A stretch of DNA of 64,000 nucleotides, taken from contig NZ_CANMFS010000008.1 in the NCBI RefSeq assembly GCF_947497275.1, forward strand, positions 62,001 to 126,000, in the 5' to 3' direction. Positions 25,933 to 34,480 of the stretch are shown here, one piece after another. Origin of the DNA: an uncultured Sulfitobacter sp. Its GTDB lineage: Bacteria; Pseudomonadota; Alphaproteobacteria; Rhodobacterales; Rhodobacteraceae. The stretch's first letter is position 1. Each line of letters begins with the position of its first letter. The translations under genes were made by a program, and so were the position numbers. The notes below the pieces were generated by a model. The model saw nothing but the letters and a program-made list of their open reading frames with translations. It was not told where the DNA came from and ran no database searches.

Positions 25933-27230
25933 GCAAGGTCAAGCACGAGCCGTCGATCTGGGCTGCGACAGCACCCTACCGCGCGCCGCGCCCGGCCTTG
26001 ACCGGCGCGGCAGAGACGGATGTGGCAGTCATCGGCGGCGGGTTCACTGGCCTGTCGGCAGCGTTGGAGGCCGCACGGCGGGGCCATGCGGTGACGCTGC
26101 TCGAAGGCGAAGCGGTCGGTTGGGGCGCGTCGGGGCGCAACAACGGGCAAGTCATCCCGATCCTCACCAGTGCGGAGCCGGACGCTTGGGTCGCGCGCTA
26201 TGGTGATGCGGGGCAGCGGATGGTGAATCTGATCGGGAATTCCGCCGATACCCTGTTCGGCCTCGCGCGCGAATTTGGCATGGACGCAGAGGCCGAGCAG
26301 GCGGGCTGGATGCAGCCCGCCCATTCTCCCGGCCGCGTGCGGCTGATAGAAAAGCGGGTGGAGGCATGGCAGCGGTATGGCTTCCCTGCCGAAATGAAAA
26401 CGCGGGAGGAGACGGCAGACCTGTTGGGGTCGGACTTCTGGCACGGGGCGATGTACAACCCCACTGGCGGGCACATCAATCCGCTGGCCTTTGCGCGCGG
26501 TCTTGCGAAGGCGGCCGAGGGGCTGGGCGCGGTGATCCACGAGAACGCGACCGTCACAAGCTATGCCCGAGAGGGCACGGAGTGGGTGATCAACACAGGG
26601 CAGGGTACGCTCAAGGCACGCGCGCTGATCCTCGCTACCAACGCTTACACCGGTGAATTGGCCCCGTCGCTGGCGCCGCGCCTCGCGCGCTCGCTGATTC
26701 CTGTGCTGAGCTGGCAGATGGCGACGGAGCCTGTGGGCGACAATCTGCGGGCGCGGATCCTGCCGGGGCGGCAGGCGGTTTCGGACACGCGCGGCGATCT
26801 GCGCTTTTTCCGCTATGACGCGCGCAACCGTCTGATCACCGGCGGGGCCGTTATGGGCAACCGCGACGTGGCCAACCGGGTGCGCCGCAAGGCTGCGAAG
26901 AACATGGCGCAGGCCTTTCCCGAATTGGGCGTGCCGGAGATGACGCACGTCTGGTCGGGCTATGTCGGCATGAACTGGGATCGGTTTCCACGGGTTCACA
27001 AAATCGGGCCGGACGCCTATGCGTGGATGGCCTGCAACGGGCGCGGCGTGGCGCTTGGCACGGCGCTGGGCCGCGATCTGGCGCGCGCCGTTACCGGCGT
27101 GAACGAGAACGAACTGGCGCTGCCGCTGACCGAGCCGGAGCCATTTCCCGTGCAGGGTCTGTTGCGTAGGGTTGCACCGACCTATCTGGCCTGGCTCAAG
27201 CGGCAGGACAACGTCGAGCCGAAACTTTGA
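25929..27230 (+). CDS. FAD-dependent oxidoreductase, DAO family (gamma-glutamylputrescine oxidase-like)
   Basis: A 433-residue flavoprotein. The dinucleotide-binding motif VAVIGGGFTGLSAALEAARRGHAVTLLEG is near residues 32-60, followed by GWGASGRNNGQ, the segment seen in PuuB-type and sarcosine/amino-acid oxidases of the DAO family. The C-terminal CNGRGVALGTALGRDLA closes the FAD site. It oxidises a C-N bond of an amine or amino acid; the substrate is not defined by sequence. It overlaps the ATPase stop (ATGA), so uptake and oxidation are co-expressed. Confidence 0.85.
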   Translation: MSKVKHEPSIWAATAPYRAPRPALTGAAETDVAVIGGGFTGLSAALEAARRGHAVTLLEGEAVGWGASGRNNGQVIPILTSAEPDAWVARYGDAGQRMVNLIGNSADTLFGLAREFGMDAEAEQAGWMQPAHSPGRVRLIEKRVEAWQRYGFPAEMKTREETADLLGSDFWHGAMYNPTGGHINPLAFARGLAKAAEGLGAVIHENATVTSYAREGTEWVINTGQGTLKARALILATNAYTGELAPSLAPRLARSLIPVLSWQMATEPVGDNLRARILPGRQAVSDTRGDLRFFRYDARNRLITGGAVMGNRDVANRVRRKAAKNMAQAFPELGVPEMTHVWSGYVGMNWDRFPRVHKIGPDAYAWMACNGRGVALGTALGRDLARAVTGVNENELALPLTEPEPFPVQGLLRRVAPTYLAWLKRQDNVEPKL

Positions 27231-27241
27231 AGGAGACAGAG

Positions 27242-27760
27242 ATGACCGAAACCGCAAACGTCGAATTCGCCGAAGTGGACCTGCACAATATCCCGATCCT
27301 CTTGCGCCGCAAGATCGAGGCGATGCTGCTGGCGCATGTGCTTGAGGTCGTCACGGAACGCTCGGACCGCGAAGAAGCAGAGGCCGTGATCGGGGAGGCG
27401 TGCTCGCGTTCTGCCATCGAGCAGGGCAAGGCGTTGCGCGAAAAGAACATCGAGGAAAAGGGCCGGGTGCCGAATTTCCATGATTTCGAGGACATCATGC
27501 CGCAATGGCGCGCCAGCGGTGCCCTGGAGATCGAGCCGATTGCGACCACCGACGAGCGGATGGATTTCAACATGACTCGCTGCAAATATGCCGAGATGTA
27601 CCAGGAGATGGGGCTGGGTGATATCGGGCATCTGTTGTCGTGCAACCGCGATGGGGATTTCTGTGTAGGCTACAACCCCGACATGGAGCTGACCCGTACC
27701 CAGACGATCATGAAGGGCGCACCCTATTGCGACTTTCGCTACCGCATGAAGGAGAAATAG
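27242..27760 (+). CDS. L-2-amino-thiazoline-4-carboxylic acid hydrolase family protein
   Basis: A 172-residue protein. The C-terminal half carries the family pattern: MTRCKYAEMYQEMGLGDIG, then LLSCNRDGDFCVGYNP, then TRTQTIMKGAPYCDFRY. The conserved cysteines and the Thr-Gly-Cys-Asp-Phe cluster fit the ATC hydrolase family (PF14196). Named members open the thiazoline ring of ATC towards S-carbamoyl-cysteine, but many homologues are uncharacterised. AGGAG precedes the ATG at 27242. Its place between a DAO oxidase and an M20 amidohydrolase suggests a heterocyclic or N-substituted amino-acid substrate. Confidence 0.8.
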   Translation: MTETANVEFAEVDLHNIPILLRRKIEAMLLAHVLEVVTERSDREEAEAVIGEACSRSAIEQGKALREKNIEEKGRVPNFHDFEDIMPQWRASGALEIEPIATTDERMDFNMTRCKYAEMYQEMGLGDIGHLLSCNRDGDFCVGYNPDMELTRTQTIMKGAPYCDFRYRMKEK

Positions 27761-27762
27761 AG

Positions 27763-28932
27763 ATGGCCGTTGAAAACTGGGTCGCCAAGGAAATTGACGC
27801 GCTGACGGAGTTTCGCCGCGATCTGCATCGCAATCCCGAACTGCTTTATGACGTGACGCGCACCGCCGCAAGCGTGGCCGAAAAACTCCGCAGCTATGGC
27901 TGTGACGAGGTGGTCGAAGGCATCGGGCGCACCGGGGTCGTGGGCGTGATCGTGGGGCAGAGCAACACTTCGGGCCGTACCATCGGTCTGCGGGCGGATA
28001 TGGATGCGCTGCCCATCGAGGAAGAAACGCAGGCCGACTGGGCCAGCACCGTGCCTGGCAAGATGCACGCCTGCGGGCACGACGGGCACACCACCATGCT
28101 GTTGGGCGCGGCCAAGCAACTGGCCGAAAGCCGCGCCTTTGACGGGCGCGTTCTGGTGATTTTCCAACCCGCCGAAGAGGGCGGCGCGGGAGCGCAGGCG
28201 ATGATCGAGGACGGCATGTTCACCCGCTGGCCCTGTGACGAGGTGTACGGGATGCACAACCGGCCCAATCTTCCGGTGGGGGAGTTCACCATCAGTGAGG
28301 GACCGATCATGGGGTCGGTGGACGAGATCCGCATCACTGTCGAAGGGCGCGGCGGTCACGCGGCGATGCCGCACACCACCGTTGACCCGATGCCGATCAC
28401 CGCGGCACTCATTCAGTCGGTGCAGGGGATGACGGCGCGCACGCTCGACCCGATGGACAACGCCGTGGTGTCGATCTGCACCATCGAGGCTGGCAACGCG
28501 TTCAACGTGGTGCCACAGAAGGTGGCGATGACCGGCACCGTGCGCACCCTGCGCGAAGAGGTCCGCACCCACATCGAAGAGCGCCTGCGCGCGCTGGTCG
28601 AAAGCATCTGTGCGGCGCATGGGGCGATAGGCCATCTGGAGTATATCCGCATGTATCCCGTCACCATCAACGGTGCCGAAGGCACCCGGCGTGCCGCGCG
28701 CGCGGCGCAGGAGGTCGCGGGCGAGGACCGTGTGCATCTCGACATGCCCGCAAGCCTTGGCGGCGAGGATTTTTCGTTTATGCTCAACGCGGTGCAGGGT
28801 GCGATGATCAACGTCGGAAACGGGCCATCGGCGGGGCTTCACCATCCGCAGTACGATTTCAACGATGACGTTATCGCGTGGGGTTGTTCGTACTGGACGA
28901 CATTGGTGCGGCAGCGCCTGCCGCTGGCCTGA
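27763..28932 (+). CDS. M20-family metal-dependent amidohydrolase (hippurate hydrolase-like)
   Basis: A 389-residue M20D peptidase/amidohydrolase. Metal and catalytic motifs are all present: LRADMDALPIEEET, HACGHDGHTTMLLGAA, FQPAEEGGAGAQAMIEDG and, near the end, SLGGEDFSFML. A dimerisation domain lies in the middle (EGRGGHAAMPH). The family removes acyl or carbamoyl groups from amino acids. GGAG upstream supports the start two bases after the previous stop. It is probably the step that releases the free amino acid from the imported compound. Confidence 0.9.
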   Translation: MAVENWVAKEIDALTEFRRDLHRNPELLYDVTRTAASVAEKLRSYGCDEVVEGIGRTGVVGVIVGQSNTSGRTIGLRADMDALPIEEETQADWASTVPGKMHACGHDGHTTMLLGAAKQLAESRAFDGRVLVIFQPAEEGGAGAQAMIEDGMFTRWPCDEVYGMHNRPNLPVGEFTISEGPIMGSVDEIRITVEGRGGHAAMPHTTVDPMPITAALIQSVQGMTARTLDPMDNAVVSICTIEAGNAFNVVPQKVAMTGTVRTLREEVRTHIEERLRALVESICAAHGAIGHLEYIRMYPVTINGAEGTRRAARAAQEVAGEDRVHLDMPASLGGEDFSFMLNAVQGAMINVGNGPSAGLHHPQYDFNDDVIAWGCSYWTTLVRQRLPLA

Positions 28933-29582
28933 TGGCGCGCATCGTCTTCGATCTGGACGGCACGCTGATCGACAGCGCGCCGGACATCTGCGCGATCGCG
29001 AACGGGGTTTTGGCACCGCACGGTGCCCGGATCACTTTGGCGCAGACACATGCGTTCATCGGCCATGGCGTGGATACGTTCGTGGCGCAGATGCGTGCGG
29101 CGACTGGCCTTTCGGGTGCGCTGCATGAGGAAATGGTCGCGGCGTTCAAGCGCGGATATCTCACGTCATTCACGCGGACCGAGATCTACGATGGTGTCGT
29201 TCCCGTGTTGGGTGCGCTGGCGCAGGCGGGGCACCGGTTGGGGATTTGCACCAACAAACCGCTGGCGCCGTGCCATGCGGTATTGGATCATCTGGATCTG
29301 CGGCGTCATTTCGGACAGATCACTGGCGGTGACAGCCTGCCCGTGAACAAACCCGATCCTGCCCCGCTGGATGCCACGTTCGCCGGACTGGGCGACGGGG
29401 CGCGATTGTATGTCGGGGACAGCGAGGTGGACGCGCAGACCGCGCAGCGCGCGGGCGTTCCGTTTCTCCTGTTCACCCGAGGCTATCGCAAAAAGCCGAT
29501 CGCGCAGGTCCCGTACGACCGCAGCTTTGACGATTTCGCCATGCTGCCGGCACTGGTCGCGGACTTGCTCGGCGCGCGTTAG
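28932..29582 (+). CDS. HAD-family hydrolase, phosphoglycolate phosphatase-like
   Basis: A 216-residue HAD phosphatase. Motif I is IVFDLDGTLIDSAPD (nucleophile Asp7), motif II is CTNKP, the motif III lysine is in VNKPDPAP, and motif IV is VGDSEVDAQTA. The layout matches Gph. Its ATG overlaps the amidohydrolase stop by one base (TGATG), so it belongs to the same transcript. Gph clears 2-phosphoglycolate, but small HAD enzymes are promiscuous and its role beside a catabolic run is uncertain. Its stop overlaps the convergent gene by 4 bases. Confidence 0.85.
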   Translation: MARIVFDLDGTLIDSAPDICAIANGVLAPHGARITLAQTHAFIGHGVDTFVAQMRAATGLSGALHEEMVAAFKRGYLTSFTRTEIYDGVVPVLGALAQAGHRLGICTNKPLAPCHAVLDHLDLRRHFGQITGGDSLPVNKPDPAPLDATFAGLGDGARLYVGDSEVDAQTAQRAGVPFLLFTRGYRKKPIAQVPYDRSFDDFAMLPALVADLLGAR

Positions 29583-29890
29583 GAAATCTGCTGGATTGCC
29601 GTGAAGCCTTCGAAGACCGGCGTTCCCTCGTGCAGCTTCGCCGTGCCCTTTGCGCCCTTGTGCGACGCACGGAAGGCGTCGCTCTTCGTCCAGTTGAGGA
29701 AGGCATCCTCCGATGCCCAGACGGTATGGGACGCATAGAGAATGGTGCCGTCAACCTCGGGACCTTTGAGCATATGGAACTCGACGAACCCGTCCAGATC
29801 CTTGAGACGGCTTTCGCGGCCCAGCCAAAGCGTCTCGAACGCGGGTGCGTTTTCGATTGTGACGGTAAAGCGGTTCATGGCGAGATACAT
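29579..29890 (-). CDS. ABM-domain protein with the IsdG/HmoB heme-monooxygenase triad
   Basis: A 103-residue antibiotic-biosynthesis-monooxygenase-fold protein. Asn6 (MYLAMNRF), Trp67 (AFLNWTKSDAF) and His77 (FRASHKG) sit where IsdG-type heme-degrading enzymes have their Asn/Trp/His catalytic triad, and the length matches that family. GGAG upstream fixes the start at 29890; an upstream ATG at 29971 lacks a site. A ferric-iron binding protein gene lies upstream on the same strand, in keeping with iron acquisition. Heme degradation itself is inferred. Confidence 0.78.
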   Translation of the reverse strand: MYLAMNRFTVTIENAPAFETLWLGRESRLKDLDGFVEFHMLKGPEVDGTILYASHTVWASEDAFLNWTKSDAFRASHKGAKGTAKLHEGTPVFEGFTAIQQIS

Positions 29891-29963
29891 ACGCAGTCTC
29901 CTTCGATCAGTGTTCCTTGCACCATAGGGCAGAGACCGGCCCGCGACCACACCGGCAAGAGAC

Positions 29964-29990
29964 GAAAACACCGGCCACTGGGGCCGGTGT
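29964..29990 (-). terminator. Intrinsic terminator after the ferric-iron binding protein gene
   Basis: ACACCGGCC (29968-29976) and GGCCGGTGT (29982-29990) form a perfect 9-bp stem with a 5-base loop. On the minus strand it is followed by TTTT. It lies 28 bases beyond the stop of the iron-binding protein gene and separates it from the ABM gene. Confidence 0.75.
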
Positions 29991-30017
29991 CATCATATGC
30001 AATGTACGCAGCGCGGG

Positions 30018-31046
30018 TTATTTCCAGCCGACGTCGTTGAAGATCCGCTGTGCGGCGGGCAGGTTTTCGGCAACGGAGGACAGGTTCACGTCGTCCGCCT
30101 TGAATTCACCCAGCTTTGCGACAGTTTCGCTCAGCGGGACGCCTTCCACAGTCGGAAATTCGTCATTCCCGTTCGAGAAATACTGCTGCGCCTGATCCGA
30201 GGAAAGATATTCGAGAAAGGCGACCGCATTCTCGCGGTTCGGCGCGTTCGCGGCCACACCGCCCCCGGACAGGTTCATGTGGGCGCCCTCGGCCTCTTGG
30301 GCGGGAAAGATCCAGCCGATGCGGTCGATCTCTTCGGAGAGGCCGGTCACATCGGTGCGCAGCGCGCGGGCGAAATAATAGGAGTTCGCGATGGAGATTT
30401 CACATTCGCCCGAAATCAATGCGCGCAACTGATCGGTATCGCCGCCCTGCGGATCACGGGCGAAATTGTCGACCATGCCTTGTGCCCACGCACGCGCAGC
30501 CTCTTCCCCATGATTTTCGATGACGGAGGCCAGCAAGGTTTGCGAATAGGTGTTGGACGACGAGCGGTGGCACACCATCCCTTTGTACTCCGGATCGGCG
30601 AGTGAGAGGTAATCCATCGGGGGATCCTGCACATCGGCCTTGTCGTAGAAGATGATCCGCGCGCGCTGGGAGAAACCGAACCACTGGTTGTCGTCGTCCT
30701 GAAGGTTGGCGGGAATGCGCTGTTCCAGAACGTCGCTGTCGATGGATTGCAGGACGCCCGAGTCCTTGGCCCGTGTGAGTCGCGACGTATCGACGGTCAA
30801 CAGAACATCTGCGGGAGAGTTCGCGCCTTCGGCCTGCATCCGCGCAATCAGTTCATCTGCCTTGCCTTCGATGCGGTTGATCGTGATGCCGGTGGCATCC
30901 GTGAAATCGGAATAGAGGCGCTCATCGGTATCGTAGTGCCTTGAGGAATAGAGGTTCACTTCTCCGTCGGCAAAAGCGGCGGCAGTGCCGGCGGCAAGGG
31001 TCGCGCCCGCGAGGGCCAGCGAGGTGAAGGTGGAGGTAAATGCCAT
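30018..31046 (-). CDS. Fe(3+) ABC transporter substrate-binding protein (FutA/FbpA family)
   Basis: A 342-residue periplasmic protein with a signal peptide (FTSTFTSLALAGATLAAGTAAAFA). The mature part begins DGEVNLYSSRHYDTDERLYSDF, the typical FutA opening with tyrosine ligands, and IANSYYFARAL holds the paired tyrosines used to bind ferric iron. No permease or ATPase gene is adjacent, so the membrane parts must be elsewhere. GGGA precedes the ATG. An AT-rich inverted repeat upstream suggests control by an iron regulator. Confidence 0.9.
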   Translation of the reverse strand: MAFTSTFTSLALAGATLAAGTAAAFADGEVNLYSSRHYDTDERLYSDFTDATGITINRIEGKADELIARMQAEGANSPADVLLTVDTSRLTRAKDSGVLQSIDSDVLEQRIPANLQDDDNQWFGFSQRARIIFYDKADVQDPPMDYLSLADPEYKGMVCHRSSSNTYSQTLLASVIENHGEEAARAWAQGMVDNFARDPQGGDTDQLRALISGECEISIANSYYFARALRTDVTGLSEEIDRIGWIFPAQEAEGAHMNLSGGGVAANAPNRENAVAFLEYLSSDQAQQYFSNGNDEFPTVEGVPLSETVAKLGEFKADDVNLSSVAENLPAAQRIFNDVGWK

Positions 31047-31062
31047 GTGTTATTCCCTTCGG

Positions 31063-31093
31063 CTGATAGTTGATTAATTTAGTCAATTATCAG
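31063..31093. promoter_or_regulatory. AT-rich inverted repeat upstream of the iron-binding protein gene (iron-regulator operator candidate)
   Basis: CTGATAGTTGAT (31063-31074) and GTCAATTATCAG (31082-31093) are inverted repeats with 10 of 12 positions matching, 17 bases ahead of the ATG. A related motif, TAGTTGATAATTTA, recurs at 31114-31127. Both stand out as A+T-rich against the GC-rich surroundings. Given the gene they precede, they are candidate sites for an iron-responsive repressor of the Fur/RirA/Irr type. I have not matched them to a consensus. Confidence 0.5.
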
Positions 31094-31352
31094 ATTCGAG
31101 GCGGATTGCAATATAGTTGATAATTTATGTCGGAATAATTCCGCCGCCTTGGAACCGGGCATACGGTGCCGCCGCTTTTGCTTGGACGCGCGATCCCGCT
31201 ATGGTGGCTAGAACGGCGTGCCGTTCATTTCCGCCCCCTTGGTGCAGGGATCGCTGTGCCCAAGTCAGACAGGCCGGGATCGCGCGGGGTGCCATGGATC
31301 AGGATCAAGCTGCGGCACACCGCAGCGGGCGGTGTTTCGCCGGACAGTACGC

Positions 31353-32201
31353 TCAGAACGTGGCGACCGCCTGCATGGCGAGCTGCCCACCCGGCGTCGC
31401 AGCGGCAAGTGTTATGGTATCGCCGTTGCGCCGTGCGTGGAGCGTGAAGGGGGCGGTGTCGAACAGGGGGCTGTGCGCGCGGAACGTGAAGCTGCGCGGG
31501 GCCGCGCCGTCGCTGGTGCGCTGGGCGAGATCGACCAGAAGGGTCGCCAGCAAGGGACCGTGCACCACCAGCCCTGCGTGCCCTTCGACGTCACGCGCAT
31601 ACGCGCGGTCATAGTGGATGCGGTGCCCGTTGAAGGTGAGCGCGGAGTAGCGGAAGAGCAAGACTTCGGACGGGGTGATACGCTCGGTCACGTCCCAGTC
31701 AGTGTCGACAGGCCCTGTGGGCACCGGTGTCTCGCCCTGCGCAGGATCTTCACGGTAGACGATGTCATGCTCTTCCCAGAACGCTGCAGTGCCGTCCACG
31801 TCAAACGCGTGGTGGACCGTCACGAAGCACAGCGCGCCGCTGCGCCCTTGCTTGAGCGTGACATCCTTTATCGTCGATGTCCTTGTGGCAATGTCGCCGA
31901 TGCGCAGAGGCGTCGCAAAGCCGAACCTGCTGCCCGCCCACATCCGGCGGGGCAGCGCAACGGGCGGCAGAAAGCCCCCGCGCGCAGGGTGTCCGTCGCG
32001 GCCAAGGTTGCCGATACGGGCCGTCTGGAGAAAATAGAGCCAATGCCATAGCGGCGGCAGCGCGTCGCCTTGCGCAAGCACCGGGTCGCGGTCCAGCGTC
32101 ATTTCCATCCTGCTGGTCGGGCCAAGAGCCACGGTGTCGCGGTGGGTTTCGCGGCGGCCGATCCATTCGCGCAGGATGGACCTGTCTTGCGTGGGCTGCA
32201 T
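31353..32201 (-). CDS. MaoC-like hydratase (mesaconyl-C4-CoA / 3-methylfumaryl-CoA hydratase family)
   Basis: A 282-residue double-hotdog protein. The N-terminal FAS1-like dehydratase domain includes PPLWHWLYFLQTARIGNLG and GGFLPPVALPRRMWAGSRF. The C-terminal MaoC module carries HYDRAYARDVEGHAGLVVHG, the hydratase-2-type motif with the catalytic Asp/His pair. This arrangement is typical of the Meh family (hydration of mesaconyl-C4-CoA in C-5 dicarboxylate metabolism), although many homologues act on other enoyl-CoAs. GGAG upstream sets the start at 32201. No lyase or CoA-transferase partner is adjacent. Confidence 0.75.
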   Translation of the reverse strand: MQPTQDRSILREWIGRRETHRDTVALGPTSRMEMTLDRDPVLAQGDALPPLWHWLYFLQTARIGNLGRDGHPARGGFLPPVALPRRMWAGSRFGFATPLRIGDIATRTSTIKDVTLKQGRSGALCFVTVHHAFDVDGTAAFWEEHDIVYREDPAQGETPVPTGPVDTDWDVTERITPSEVLLFRYSALTFNGHRIHYDRAYARDVEGHAGLVVHGPLLATLLVDLAQRTSDGAAPRSFTFRAHSPLFDTAPFTLHARRNGDTITLAAATPGGQLAMQAVATF

Positions 32202-32348
32202 GTGGATCTCCTCTGGCGCGGTTTGAAGGGCACAGTTGAGCGGCAGATGCGGCGGGTCAAGCCGTCGCACGCAGGAATTCGTCGTCCTCGATGTGAAAAG
32301 GTCTCTCTACCGCAGGGATGCCGAGACGCGCGATGACGCACGGAGCCT

Positions 32349-32744
32349 ATGACCATATTTCACCAGACCGATCCGATCGACGCTGTCATCACCTGAGTAG
32401 ACGGCGCACCCCCCGTACACCGCGCGAACAGGGCCCGGTTCATTGCGCAAACCGCTGTGCCGTTGCTTGAGAATGCGCGCACCTCGCACCGCTGGGCGTC
32501 GCGTGACAAGATCTATTTTTGTTTGCAGTCGTTCCACAACAACGCGTCCTGGGTGCGCAGGATCTGGATACTCGTGGATACGGATGCGCCTGATCTTTCG
32601 CGTCTTGCGCCGATGCTGCGGGCGAGGGTCGAAATTGTCTACCACCGAGCGGGCTATCGGTGGGTTCGGCTGAACTGCCGTCGCTGCTTCGGGATGCGTC
32701 GAATTCGGGAAAGATGCCATAGTCTGCATATCCGATCACGATGA
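32349..32744 (+). pseudogene. Stealth-type (capsular polysaccharide phosphotransferase-like) gene remnant with an early stop
   Basis: From the ATG at 32349 the frame reads MTIFHQTDPIDAVIT, then TGA at 32394, then VDGAPPVHRANRARF. In Stealth proteins the first conserved region reads 'DxVxTWVDG', so the TGA sits exactly where a Trp codon (TGG) is expected. The same frame then continues through HRWASRDKIYFCLQSFHNNA, SWVRRIWILVDTDAPDLSRL and LRARVEIVYH, which matches the second Stealth region (a dELr.slRsi...apWvrkI.ivtd pattern). After about 32650 the similarity is lost in all frames. It looks like a truncated, nonsense-mutated gene. Stealth enzymes make phosphodiester-linked surface polysaccharides. 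Confidence 0.68.
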
Positions 32745-32822
32745 TTTCGGCCTGAACCTTGGCGATGCAGACCATCTAATCACGCCGAAAGCCGGTCCGG
32801 TTTGCATCTTTTATCGCCCGTT

Positions 32823-33587
32823 TCAGCGGCTCTCGTCTGCGTCCATCCTGCGTTCCAGCCAGCGCACGCAAAAGCTGATGATCAGCACGAGCACAAGGTA
32901 TTCCAGGATCAGCAGCGTGTAAATTTCAAGCGGGCGGTATTCCGTCACCACAAGTTCGTTGGCGCGACGGGTGAGTTCCTGCATCCCGATGACGGAGGCG
33001 AAGGCGGACATCTTGACGATATAGATGAACTGGTTCGCCAAGGGGGGCAGGATGCGCCGGATCGCCTGCGGCAGGATCACATAGCGCATGGTTTGGGTGT
33101 AGGTCAGGCCGATGGTTTTCGCAGCCTCCGTTTGCCCCTTGGCGATGGACTGGATACCGGAGCGGTAAATCTCTGCCGTGAAGGCGGAATCCGAGATCGC
33201 GAGTGTGATGATCGCGCCCCAGAAGGCGTCGATGCTGACCGAGATGCCGATGGATTTCAAAACCACGGGCAGACCGTAGAATACCCAGAACAGCATCGGC
33301 AGCAGTGGGATGGCACGGATGAATTCGATGTAGACGCGGCTGGGCAGCCGCAGCCAGCGGTTCGACGACATTCCCGGCAGTGCCACCAGCAGACCAATCA
33401 CCATCGACAGCACGGCGGCGATGACCGACAACAGGATCGTAGCCCCGAAACCGTCGAGCAGGAAGGTGATATTCGACCAGCCGTTCGGCGTTGTCGGGTC
33501 GATCACGTACCAGCCCCAGTTACCGGCCGCACCGCAGCCCGGCAGCATGACGAGCGCCCCGAGCGCTACGAGCGTTGAACGTTTCAT
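32823..33587 (-). CDS. Polar amino-acid ABC transporter permease (HisM/GlnP family)
   Basis: A 254-residue permease. The family signature EFIRAIPLLPMLFWVFYGLP lies in the first half, and the EAA loop reads EAAKTIGLTYTQTMRYVILPQAIRRILPP. GAAGGG precedes the ATG at 33587. Oddly, the N-terminus MKRSTLVALGALVMLPGCGAAG looks like a lipoprotein signal with a lipobox cysteine, followed by a short outside segment before the first channel helix. Only one permease gene is present, so it may act as a homodimer. It lies 10 bases after the ATPase gene. Confidence 0.88.
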   Translation of the reverse strand: MKRSTLVALGALVMLPGCGAAGNWGWYVIDPTTPNGWSNITFLLDGFGATILLSVIAAVLSMVIGLLVALPGMSSNRWLRLPSRVYIEFIRAIPLLPMLFWVFYGLPVVLKSIGISVSIDAFWGAIITLAISDSAFTAEIYRSGIQSIAKGQTEAAKTIGLTYTQTMRYVILPQAIRRILPPLANQFIYIVKMSAFASVIGMQELTRRANELVVTEYRPLEIYTLLILEYLVLVLIISFCVRWLERRMDADESR

Positions 33588-33597
33588 GCGGTGCCCT

Positions 33598-34356
33598 TCA
33601 ATGCTTGAGGATCTGCCGGAGGAACGTCCTGCACCGCGCCGTCTGCGGACGTTCGAAGAAATCCTCCGGCGTGCCGGTCTCGATGATCCGGCCCCGGTCC
33701 ATGAATACCATTCTGTCTGCGGCGCGTCGGGCAAAGCCCATCTCGTGGGTGACCACGATCATCGTCATGCCGCTGTCGGCGAGATCGACGATCACGTCGA
33801 GCACCTCAGATATCATTTCGGGGTCGAGCGCCGAGGTCGGTTCGTCGAACAGCATGATTTTGGGCTCCATGCACAGGGAGCGTGCAATTGCGACGCGCTG
33901 TTGCTGACCTCCCGACAGGGCTGCGGGCCTTTTGTGCGCCTGTTCGGGGATCCGCACTTTCTCGAGGTACTTCATCGCGCGCGCCTCGGCGTCCTTGCGC
34001 GACAGGCCGCGCGCTTTCATCGGGCCAAGGGTGAGGTTCTGCAGGATGCTCAGATGGGGAAACAGATTGAACTGCTGAAATACCATACCGACCTCGGACC
34101 TGATCGCATCGACGGAAGAAGCATCCTGCATCAGGGTGCCGTCCACGACGATGCGTCCACCGTCGTGCGTCTCGAGCGAGTTGATACAGCGGATCAAGGT
34201 CGATTTGCCCGACCCCGACGGGCCGCACACGACGATCCGCTCGCCGTGGGCCACCGTCAGGTCGATATCGCAAAGGGCATGGTAGGTATCGTACCATTTG
34301 TTCAGACCCGAAACCTCGATGGCATTTGCCGCGCGGGGGCGTGGTGTGTCGGACAT
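33598..34356 (-). CDS. Polar amino-acid ABC transporter ATP-binding protein
   Basis: A 252-residue ATPase of the GlnQ/HisP group. It shows Walker [19 protein letters not shown], the Q-loop in [13 protein letters not shown], signature [16 protein letters not shown], Walker [15 protein letters not shown] and the H-loop in [19 protein letters not shown] precedes the ATG. It is upstream of the permease and divergent from a family-3 binding protein gene, which completes the importer. Confidence 0.93.
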   Translation of the reverse strand: MSDTPRPRAANAIEVSGLNKWYDTYHALCDIDLTVAHGERIVVCGPSGSGKSTLIRCINSLETHDGGRIVVDGTLMQDASSVDAIRSEVGMVFQQFNLFPHLSILQNLTLGPMKARGLSRKDAEARAMKYLEKVRIPEQAHKRPAALSGGQQQRVAIARSLCMEPKIMLFDEPTSALDPEMISEVLDVIVDLADSGMTMIVVTHEMGFARRAADRMVFMDRGRIIETGTPEDFFERPQTARCRTFLRQILKH

Positions 34357-34480
34357 GACCCCTCCCTTTTGACATGTATTGCACCGGCGGCAGTTGCTCT
34401 GCGCTATCCGGGCATTAGGTTCGAGTTCAAGACAGCCTGGTCGCCTGTGCGACCCCTATCGAATCCGCGAAGGAATATAC

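Noticed and set aside
25596-27257. 553-residue open frame on the minus strand
   Set aside because: It is antisense to the fused ATPase and DAO oxidase genes and shows no recognisable domain.
32440-32775. 111-residue minus-strand open frame over the Stealth remnant
   Set aside because: It lacks any motif, while the plus-strand frame matches two conserved Stealth blocks across the stop codon.
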